Source: Alphaproteobacteria bacterium UBA6038 (GTDB taxonomy: Bacteria; Pseudomonadota; Alphaproteobacteria; Micropepsales; Micropepsaceae). Taken from it: a stretch of 13,899 bases of DNA. A program made the translations under genes and the position numbers. Within the stretch, counting starts at the first letter, position 1; each line of letters starts with the position of its first letter. Where the stretch lies: positions 1 to 13,899 of the forward strand of contig DIZC01000071.1 in NCBI GenBank assembly GCA_002429315.1. The letters are read 5' to 3'. Positions 1-5,861 of this stretch are shown here, piece after piece. The notes below the pieces were generated by a model that saw only the letters and a program-made list of their open reading frames with translations, was not told where the DNA came from and made no database searches.

Positions 1-154
1 AACACGGAAAAACGGGCTGAAAACCGAGAACTCATTTCGATAGCCGCTCGAATTGCGTCTGAATCGACCCCCATTCGGGAATCGGATTCAGGCGGAGGAC
101 GCAGAGGACGCGGAGTTTTGCGAATCGTACGTAGCGACCGACCGCGTTGTTCAT
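1..154. other. Non-coding edge downstream of the hydratase gene
   Basis: I see no credible gene in these 154 bases. The stretch holds a GC-rich GGAGGACGC-type repeat (listed separately at 91-115) and a small palindrome, GAATC-G-GATTC, at about 80-90. Short frames entering from the plus strand run antisense to the hydratase gene and have the Arg-rich composition of shadow translations. No T-rich terminator hairpin is evident, so where the minus-strand operon stops is unknown. Confidence 0.5.
91..115. repeat. GGAGGACGC-type repeat, copy 1 (inverted partner at 1013-1037)
   Basis: This is an iterated purine-rich motif in which GGCGGAGGACGC is followed by AGAGGACGCGGAG. Its last 12 bases, GAGGACGCGGAG, match exactly the reverse complement of the copy at 1013-1037. 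The rest agrees apart from a substitution or two and a one-base indel. The two copies lie in opposite orientation on either side of the hydratase gene. Similar CTCCGCGTCCTC strings occur in many unrelated bacterial genomes, and their function is not established. Confidence 0.55.
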
Positions 155-1006
155 CTACGCAAGGCGGAGAGCCAACTCCATGGCGGTCTCGCCGTGCGGG
201 CCGCGCGCCCACAGCGAGGCTCCGCTCTCCCGCATCGCGCCGCACAGATCGAAGGCGGCCGTGTCGAACAACGGCCGCCGCGCGCGGAATTGCAGGGTCG
301 CGATCGACGCCTGCGGGCGGCGACGCAGGAAATGATCGACCAGCAGAGTCGCCGTGTAGGGGCCGTGCACGACGAGGCCAGGATAGCCTTCCACGCCGCG
401 GCAATAGTCGCGGTCGTAATGGATGCGGTGGCCGTTGAAGGTGAGCGCCGAGTAGCGGAACAGCTGGACGGGATCGGGTGTCACGGTCCGCGTCCATTCC
501 GATTCGCGCCGCTCCGCCGCCGGCGCCAACGGTGCGCCGCCCGAAGCCTCCGGCTTCGGCGCTTGGCGATAGACGATGTCCTGTTCCTCGACGATGGCGG
601 GCGCGGCGTCGCCTGAGATTTCGTGCCGCACGGTCACGAATACCATGTCGCCACTGGCGCCGCTCTTGGCCTCCACCGAGAGAATCGAGGAGCGCCGCAC
701 CATGGCGGCGCCGATGGCAATGGGCCCGCGAAATTCGATGCGGCTGCCGGCCCACATCCGGCGCGGCAGCGGCGCCGGCGGCAGGAAACCGCCGCGCTTG
801 GGATGGCCGTCGGCATCGATGTCGGACTGCCGCGCGCGCGGCAGGAAATAGAGCCAGTGCGCCAGCGGCGGCAGCTCGTGCTCGGGCCACGGTGGATGCA
901 CGTGATCCAGCAACGCCGCAAGTCCGGCAAGCGGCGCCGGCGCGGCCACATCGGACTGCTCCTCCGTGCGCCCGACCCACGTCTTCAGATGATCGATGTC
1001 GATCAT
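155..1006 (-). CDS. MaoC/Htd2-type acyl-CoA hydratase (FAS1-like dehydratase family, mesaconyl-C4-CoA-hydratase-like)
   Basis: This 283-aa cytosolic protein appears to be a double hot-dog enoyl-CoA hydratase/dehydratase. The N-terminal half (about 1-150) is the degenerate FAS1-like dehydratase domain. The C-terminal half carries the signature YSALTFNGHRIHYD at 185-198, followed by GYPGLVVHGP at 207-216, as in Htd2 and mesaconyl-C4-CoA hydratases. Aligned with the classical R-hydratase motif (D-x-N-P-x-H), the dyad would be Asn191 and His196, so Asp is replaced by Asn, as I recall for the Htd2 branch. The start at 1006 is supported by GGAG at 1013-1016, six bases upstream, which lies inside the GGAGGACGC repeat. 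The gene is last in the minus-strand catabolic run, after two acyl-CoA dehydrogenases, which fits hydration of an enoyl-CoA. The exact substrate cannot be read from the sequence. The family call is firm; 'mesaconyl' is only a likely database label. Confidence 0.85.
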   Translation of the reverse strand: MIDIDHLKTWVGRTEEQSDVAAPAPLAGLAALLDHVHPPWPEHELPPLAHWLYFLPRARQSDIDADGHPKRGGFLPPAPLPRRMWAGSRIEFRGPIAIGAAMVRRSSILSVEAKSGASGDMVFVTVRHEISGDAAPAIVEEQDIVYRQAPKPEASGGAPLAPAAERRESEWTRTVTPDPVQLFRYSALTFNGHRIHYDRDYCRGVEGYPGLVVHGPYTATLLVDHFLRRRPQASIATLQFRARRPLFDTAAFDLCGAMRESGASLWARGPHGETAMELALRLA

Positions 1007-1012
1007 GATGGT

Positions 1013-1037
1013 CTCCGCGTCCTCCGCGCCTCCGCGT
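1013..1037. repeat. GGAGGACGC-type repeat, copy 2, also supplying the hydratase ribosome binding site
   Basis: On the minus strand this reads as an iterated GCGGAGGCGCGGAGGACGC motif ending in CGGAG. It is the inverted counterpart of 91-115. Its final GGAG falls six bases before the ATG of the hydratase gene, so the repeat doubles as the Shine-Dalgarno sequence. With several GGAGG-like cores in a row it could present more than one 16S-complementary site. Confidence 0.55.
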
Positions 1038-1066
1038 GCAATCCTTCTCTGATCGCAGGTCAGACG

Positions 1067-1366
1067 CTACAGACAACGTGTACCTGTGGGATCGCATGCG
1101 CTGAATGTCGCCACGAACCAGATCAAATCAACGAAGGCCAGCGGCGCACCCAGTAGGAGCCATAGGCCGCGCCATCGGTATATCACTAGTCCAACCACGA
1201 CCGTGACGGTCCAAATCGCGGGACCAGCAATCAACAAATCGATCACCGTGGAAAGTTCGAGGCGTGGCCCATACGCAACAGGAATGTAGAGTGCAAGAAT
1301 GGCAATTGCACCCGAGCCGATAGCGAATGGGATGAACCACCTACTCCGCTCACTGGATCCACTCAT
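1067..1366 (-). CDS. Small membrane protein of unknown function
   Basis: This 99-aa protein is not recognised as a member of a named family. The composition is typical of a real membrane protein. There is a short basic N-terminus (SSERSR), then hydrophobic stretches at about 11-33, 41-64 and 68-88, with Arg-rich YRWRGLW between the second and third. That gives about three membrane spans. The C-terminus contains two cysteines (SACDPTGTRC, about 89-98). The ATG at 1366 has GGAG about nine bases upstream. The DNA here is visibly less GC-rich than the flanking enzyme genes and codon choice is less biased. This suggests a recently acquired or weakly expressed gene placed between the acyl-CoA dehydrogenase and the hydratase. 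No link to acyl-CoA catabolism can be shown. Confidence 0.7.
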   Translation of the reverse strand: MSGSSERSRWFIPFAIGSGAIAILALYIPVAYGPRLELSTVIDLLIAGPAIWTVTVVVGLVIYRWRGLWLLLGAPLAFVDLIWFVATFSACDPTGTRCL

Positions 1367-1402
1367 CAGAATATTCTCCGCCGTTCCTTTTGCTGTGCAG
1401 CA

Positions 1403-2563
1403 TCAAAACGATTTCGGGAGTTTCAGAACATGCGTGGCGACGTGCGACAGAATCAGGTTCGTCGAGATCGGCGCAATCTGATAGAGCCGCGCCTCGCGGA
1501 ACTTGCGTTCGATGTCGAACTCTTCGGCAAAGCCGAATCCGCCATGGGTCTGCAGGCACATGTCCCCCGCGAACCACGACGCCTCCGACGCCAGCAGCTT
1601 CGCCATGTTGGCTTCCGTGCCGCAAGGCGCTCCGGCATCGAACAGCGCCGCCGCCTTCGCCACCATCTCGGCCGCCGCGGCGACCATCACGTAAGCCCGC
1701 GCGATGGGGAACTGCACGCCCTGGTTTTCGCCGATCGCGCGGCCGAACACCTGCCGACCGGCGGCATAGGATGCGGCGCGGTCGACAAAGAAGCGTCCGT
1801 CGCCGATCGATTCGCTGGCGATGAGGATGCGCTCGGCATTCATGCCGTCGAGAATGTAGCGGAAGCCTTTGCCTTCCTCGCCGACGAGATCGCCGCGCGG
1901 GACGGCCAGGTCGTCGAAGAACAATTCCGTGGTGGCGTGGTTGATCATGGTCCGCACCGGGCGGATGGTGAGCCCGTGGCCCACCGCCTCGCGCAAATCG
2001 ACGAGGAACACGCTCATGCCGTCGGTCGGTTTGGCCTCGTCGCGCGGCGCGGTGCGCGCCAGCAGCACCATCAGATCGGAGTGCTCGGCGCGGCTGATCC
2101 AGATCTTCTGGCCGTTGACGATGTAGCGCTCGCCCGCGGCCCGCGCGAAAGTGCCGATCCGCGTGGTGTCGGTGCCGCTGGTGGGTTCGGTCACCCCGAA
2201 CGCCTGCAGCCGCAATTCGCCGCGCGCGATCTTCGGCAGGTATTGTTGCTTCTGTTCCGGCGACCCGTGCCGGAGAATCGTGCCCATGGTGTACATCTGC
2301 GCGTGGCAGGCGGCGGCGTTGCCACCGGAGCGGTGGATCTCTTCGAGGATGGCGGTCGCCGCGCCCAGACCCAGGCCGGAGCCGCCGAATTCCTCCGGAA
2401 TGAGGACCGAAAGGAAGCCTTCGCGCGTCAATGCGGCGACGAATTCCGCCGGATATTGCCGCTCGCGGTCGAGCGCCCGCCAGTACGCGCCGGGAAACTT
2501 GGCGCACAGCTTGCGGACCGAGTCGCGAATTTCCGGAAAGCTCTCGTCGCGCGTTTCGATCAT
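1403..2563 (-). CDS. Acyl-CoA dehydrogenase (386 aa, catalytic base displaced)
   Basis: This is a FAD-dependent acyl-CoA dehydrogenase of standard length, oxidising an acyl-CoA to the 2-enoyl-CoA and passing electrons to ETF. Family marks are EEFGGSGLGLG at 58-67, the FAD/substrate motif FGVTEPTSGTDT at 122-133, NGQKIWIS at 150-157 and the C-terminal QTHGGFGF at 338-345. The usual catalytic Glu of the (I/L)YEGT motif is absent: the protein has LYQIAPIST, with Gln362 at that place. A Glu is present in MNAERILI (Glu244), matching the alternative position of the base in isovaleryl-CoA and long-chain acyl-CoA dehydrogenases, so the enzyme is probably active. It starts nine bases after the stop of the larger dehydrogenase, so it is co-transcribed. 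The context suggests a branched or short-chain acyl-CoA substrate, but assigning isovaleryl-CoA specifically would be overreach. Confidence 0.9.
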   Translation of the reverse strand: MIETRDESFPEIRDSVRKLCAKFPGAYWRALDRERQYPAEFVAALTREGFLSVLIPEEFGGSGLGLGAATAILEEIHRSGGNAAACHAQMYTMGTILRHGSPEQKQQYLPKIARGELRLQAFGVTEPTSGTDTTRIGTFARAAGERYIVNGQKIWISRAEHSDLMVLLARTAPRDEAKPTDGMSVFLVDLREAVGHGLTIRPVRTMINHATTELFFDDLAVPRGDLVGEEGKGFRYILDGMNAERILIASESIGDGRFFVDRAASYAAGRQVFGRAIGENQGVQFPIARAYVMVAAAAEMVAKAAALFDAGAPCGTEANMAKLLASEASWFAGDMCLQTHGGFGFAEEFDIERKFREARLYQIAPISTNLILSHVATHVLKLPKSF

Positions 2564-2572
2564 GACGCGATC

Positions 2573-4315
2573 CTAGTCCGGTGCGAGCGCCGCGACGCCG
2601 GCTTCGAGTTCCGCGGCGCCGGCGCACACCGCGTCCGCCAATCCCGGCGCGGCGGTGAGCACCTGGCTTGCATAAATCCGCGCCAGTGCAAGCTTGCCGC
2701 GGGCGTAATCCTCATCAGAGGAGTGCGATGCGATCCGCGCCGCTTTCGCCAGCATCCAGCCGCCGGTCACGTCGCCGAGCAGCTTCAGATAGGCGGTCGC
2801 GCCGGCGAGCGCATCGTTAGAGCCGCGGTTGAGGATCAGCCAGTCGGTGGCGCGTTCCGCCGCGGCGATCGCGGAGCCGAGCGTCTCGCGGATGGAGCCG
2901 TCGAGGTCGGGCAGGGTGGACCGCATTTCGGTCAGCAGCGCCCGCACCGCGCGGCCGCCGGCCAGCGACAGCTTGCGGCCGGCCAGATCGATCGCCTGAA
3001 CGCCGTTGGTGCCCTCGTAGATCGGCGCGATGCGCGCGTCGCGGTAAAATTGCGCGGCGCCGGTTTCTTCGATGAAGCCCGCGCCGCCATGCACCTGAAT
3101 ACCGAGCGAGGCCACTTCCACGCCCACATCGGTGGACCACGCTTTGGCAACCGGCACCAGCAGCTCTTCGCGCAGCTTCGCCTGCTCGCGTTCGCTTTCG
3201 CTCCGCCCGTGCTCAGCGCGATCGGCGGCAACGGCGGTGGCGAGGCAAATGGCACGCGCGGCTTCCGTCTTCGCCTTCATCAGCAGCAGCGTGCGGCGGA
3301 CATCCGGCAGATCGACGATGCGCGCAGGCACCTCGTCGCTCCAGGATGAGCGGCCCTGCCGCCGCTCCAAGGCGTAGTCGCGCGCCTGCTGATAGGCGCG
3401 TTCGGCGATGCCGACGCCCTGCGCGCCGACGTTCAGCCGCGCCGCGTTCATCATGGTGAACATCAGCGCGAGCCCCTGATGCGGCGCGCCCACCAGTTCT
3501 GCTTCCGCGGCTTCGTAGCCCATGACGCAGGTCGGCGAGGCGTGGATGCCGAGCTTGTGCTCGATCGAGAGCGGCCTGAGTGCATTGGCAACACCGGCAT
3601 TGCCGTTCGCATCCGGCAGGTGCTTCGGCACCAGAAACAGCGAAATGCCCTTCGTCCCTTCCGGCGCACCGGGCAGGCGGGCCAGCACGAGATGCACGAT
3701 GTTGTCGGCGCAATCGTGGTCGCCCCAGGTGATGAAGATCTTCTGGCCGCTGACGCGGTACTTGTCGCCGTCCGGTTCGGCGCGAGTGCGGATGAGCGCG
3801 AGATCGGAACCGGCCTGCGCCTCGGTGAGGTTCATCGTACCGGTCCATTCGCCGGACACGAGTTTTGGGAGGTAGATTTCCTTTTGACGTGGCGTGCCGT
3901 GCACCGTGAGCAGATGGATACCGGCTTCGCTGAGCATGGGGCAGAGGCCGAAGCTCATGTTCGCGGCCGTGACCATTTCGAACACTGCGATCGCCACGGC
4001 GCGCGGCAGCCCCTGCCCGCCGAATTCCGCTGGCGCATTCAGTGACGTCCAGCCGCCGTCGATGAATTTGCGATAGGCATCGGCGAAACCCGGTGCGGCG
4101 AACACGCGGCCGTTCTCGAACCGCGCGCCTTCGATGTCGCCCATGCGGTTCAGCGGCGCGAGCACGTCGACGGCGAATTCGCCCGCGGCGGTGAGAATCT
4201 GCAGGCAGGTTTCGCTGTCGAACTCGGGAAAGGCGCCCGCGGCGAGCAGCGCGTTCAGCCCCGCGACGTCGTTCAGCGCGAAAGCGATGTCACGAACCGG
4301 TGCGCGGAACCCCAT
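2573..4315 (-). CDS. Acyl-CoA dehydrogenase, large DmdC-like type (580 aa)
   Basis: This is an extended acyl-CoA dehydrogenase of about 580-600 aa, the size class of 3-methylmercaptopropionyl-CoA dehydrogenase (DmdC) and of many generically named acyl-CoA dehydrogenases. It has a short N-terminal extension with YRAP-like FRAPVRDI at 3-10. The FAD/substrate motif is MNLTEAQAGSDL at 161-172, NGQKI-like SGQKIFIT at 189-196, and GIQVHGGAGFIEE at 405-417. The catalytic glutamate is Glu434 in IYEGTNG. The C-terminal extension (about 450-580) is Ala-rich helical. I chose the ATG at 4315, whose A is also the last base of the E3 stop codon (TGATG). The frame stays open upstream to 4657, but that part is antisense-like Arg-rich translation overlapping E3. 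The tight coupling to E3 ties it to the 2-oxoacid dehydrogenase complex. Substrate specificity cannot be settled from motifs alone. Confidence 0.9.
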   Translation of the reverse strand: MGFRAPVRDIAFALNDVAGLNALLAAGAFPEFDSETCLQILTAAGEFAVDVLAPLNRMGDIEGARFENGRVFAAPGFADAYRKFIDGGWTSLNAPAEFGGQGLPRAVAIAVFEMVTAANMSFGLCPMLSEAGIHLLTVHGTPRQKEIYLPKLVSGEWTGTMNLTEAQAGSDLALIRTRAEPDGDKYRVSGQKIFITWGDHDCADNIVHLVLARLPGAPEGTKGISLFLVPKHLPDANGNAGVANALRPLSIEHKLGIHASPTCVMGYEAAEAELVGAPHQGLALMFTMMNAARLNVGAQGVGIAERAYQQARDYALERRQGRSSWSDEVPARIVDLPDVRRTLLLMKAKTEAARAICLATAVAADRAEHGRSESEREQAKLREELLVPVAKAWSTDVGVEVASLGIQVHGGAGFIEETGAAQFYRDARIAPIYEGTNGVQAIDLAGRKLSLAGGRAVRALLTEMRSTLPDLDGSIRETLGSAIAAAERATDWLILNRGSNDALAGATAYLKLLGDVTGGWMLAKAARIASHSSDEDYARGKLALARIYASQVLTAAPGLADAVCAGAAELEAGVAALAPD

Positions 4316-5703
4316 CAGATATGGATAGCATGCCCCAGCGCGCGGAGCGATGCCTCGTGATAAGCCTCGCTCAGGGTTGGGTGCACATGGATGGTGCCGG
4401 CGATATCCTCCAGCACGGCGCCCATTTCCAGCGCGAGAGAGAATTCGCCGGACAACTCCGCGACATGCGCGCCAACCGCCTGGATGCCGAGCAGGCGATG
4501 GTCGTCCTTCCGCGCCACCACACGCACGAAGCCTCCGCCGGCATCCATGCTGAGCGCGCGGCCGTTGGCGGCAAACGGGAACATCGCGACGATCGTGTCT
4601 GGCCCCGCTTCCGACGGCAGCAATCCGGCGCTGACAATTTCCGGTTCGGTGAAGCACACGGCCGGGATGATGTCGCGACTGAATTCGCGTTTGTGGCCGG
4701 CGATGATCTCCGCCACCATGTCACCCTGATGGGCGGCCTTGTGCTCGAGCATCGGCTCGCCGACGAGGTCGCCCACCGCCCAGACATTCTTCATCGACGT
4801 GCGGCACTGTTTGTCGATCTTGACGAAGCGGCCATCCATGTCGACCGCCATGTTCTCCAGGCCCCAGCCTTCGGTGTTCGGCTTACGTCCGACGGTGACG
4901 AGGATCTTGTCGGCAGGCAGCGTTTCCGTTTTGCCGTCCGCTGTTTCAACGAGGAGGCCTTTGGCGTCCTTGCCTTTCGCCTTGGCGCTCAAGTGGACGG
5001 TGACGCCATTCGCCTTCAGCCATTTTGCAACCGGCGCGACCAGCTCGGTATCGTAAAGCGGCAGGATACGATCGAGCGCTTCAACAACGGTGACGTCGCT
5101 GCCGAGCTTGCGAAAGGCGATGCCGAGCTCGAGGCCGATGTAGCCCGCGCCCACCACCACCAGCTTCCTCGGCAGCGCCTGCAGGTCGAGCGCTTCGGTG
5201 GACGAGATCACGTCGCCGCCGAACGGCAGGAACGGGAGCTCGACGGATTTGGAACCATTGGCGAGGATGACATGCTCGGCGGTGACAATTTGCTCGCCTT
5301 CTTTCGTTTTCACGGTGCAGGTTTTGGCATCGGAGAATGTGCCCCAACCTGGGATCACCCGCACCTTCGCGCGCTTCAGCAGCGCGCCGACGCCGGTGTT
5401 GAGCTTTCTGACGACACCTTCCTTCCACTTATAGAGTTCGGGCATGTCGAGCGACGGCGGGCTTGCGAGCCGGATGCCGTGCAGCCCTTTGTCGGACGCC
5501 GCGCGCGTCATGGTTTCGAAATAGCCGGCGGAATGAATGATCGCTTTCGAGGGAATGCAACCGCGAATGAGGCAGGTACCGCCGAGCTTGTCCGCTTCGA
5601 TCAATGTGGTGTCGAGTCCCAGCTGCCCCGCGCGGATCGCCGCCACATAGCCGCCCGGCCCACCGCCGACGACGAGAACTTTGGTGTGAATGGCCTCAGG
5701 CAT
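4315..5703 (-). CDS. lpd: Dihydrolipoyl dehydrogenase, E3 of the branched-chain 2-oxoacid dehydrogenase complex
   Basis: This flavoprotein reoxidises the dihydrolipoyl group of E2 with NAD+. At 462 aa it is full length. Visible are the FAD-binding GGGPGG at 13-18, the redox disulfide Cys44/Cys49 in GGTCLIRGCIPSK, the NAD-binding GAGYIG at 185-190, the second FAD motif AVGDLVGEPML at 309-319, and the C-terminal catalytic pair His441 and Glu446 in HPTLSE. The disulfide loop reads LIRG, where most E3s have LNVG or LNIG. The following IPSKAIIH resembles E3 of the branched-chain complexes (Lpd-Val type). A GGGA sequence lies six bases before the ATG at 5703. The gene is separated from E2 by a 158-base gap holding a palindromic element, and its stop overlaps the next start by one base. 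Presence of E1, E2 and E3 in one operon points to a dedicated E3. Confidence 0.95.
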   Translation of the reverse strand: MPEAIHTKVLVVGGGPGGYVAAIRAGQLGLDTTLIEADKLGGTCLIRGCIPSKAIIHSAGYFETMTRAASDKGLHGIRLASPPSLDMPELYKWKEGVVRKLNTGVGALLKRAKVRVIPGWGTFSDAKTCTVKTKEGEQIVTAEHVILANGSKSVELPFLPFGGDVISSTEALDLQALPRKLVVVGAGYIGLELGIAFRKLGSDVTVVEALDRILPLYDTELVAPVAKWLKANGVTVHLSAKAKGKDAKGLLVETADGKTETLPADKILVTVGRKPNTEGWGLENMAVDMDGRFVKIDKQCRTSMKNVWAVGDLVGEPMLEHKAAHQGDMVAEIIAGHKREFSRDIIPAVCFTEPEIVSAGLLPSEAGPDTIVAMFPFAANGRALSMDAGGGFVRVVARKDDHRLLGIQAVGAHVAELSGEFSLALEMGAVLEDIAGTIHVHPTLSEAYHEASLRALGHAIHI

Positions 5704-5717
5704 GACAATTCCCGGTT

Positions 5718-5836
5718 CCTCCCCCGTTTAGGGGGGAGGGGGGCCACGCGAAGCCCGGTGGAGGGGGCGAGTGCCGCGCGCTGACGATGCGCCCCTCCCC
5801 GCCTTCGGCGGTACTCCCCCCGTAAACGGGGGGAGA
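5718..5836. repeat. Composite GC-rich palindromic element A (E2-E3 gap)
   Basis: Three hairpins fill most of the gap between E2 and E3. The first is CTCCCCC/GGGGGGAG with a GTTTA loop (5719-5738). The second is CCGCC-TTC-GGCGG (5799-5811). The third is CTCCCCCC/GGGGGGAG around GTAAAC (5814-5835). The first and third are inverted relative to each other, giving an arrangement like a bacterial interspersed mosaic element. The edge nearest E3 lies just upstream of its ribosome binding site. In mRNA these stems could set a processing or partial termination point between the E1-E2 half and the E3-dehydrogenase half of the operon. That effect is inferred. Confidence 0.8.
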
Positions 5837-5861
5837 GCCAAGAGCCTTCGACATTAGCACC

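Noticed and set aside
1430..3349. A 639-codon open frame on the plus strand antisense to both acyl-CoA dehydrogenases
   Set aside because: The translation is rich in Arg, His, Ala and Gly with no motif, and it lies opposite two clear enzyme genes. It is typical of the antisense frame in high-GC codon-biased DNA.
4316..4657. N-terminal extension of the 580-aa acyl-CoA dehydrogenase to 694 aa
   Set aside because: The extra residues are an alternative-frame reading of the E3 C-terminus; the ATG overlapping the E3 stop gives a standard family N-terminus.
4300..5784. A 494-codon plus-strand open frame antisense to E3
   Set aside because: E3 on the other strand has every family motif. The plus frame has shadow composition and runs into the palindromic element.
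5718..5836. CRISPR array or simple rho-independent terminator in the E2-E3 gap
   Set aside because: There are no regular direct repeats with unique spacers. The hairpins lack a following T-run and are inverted composite palindromes.
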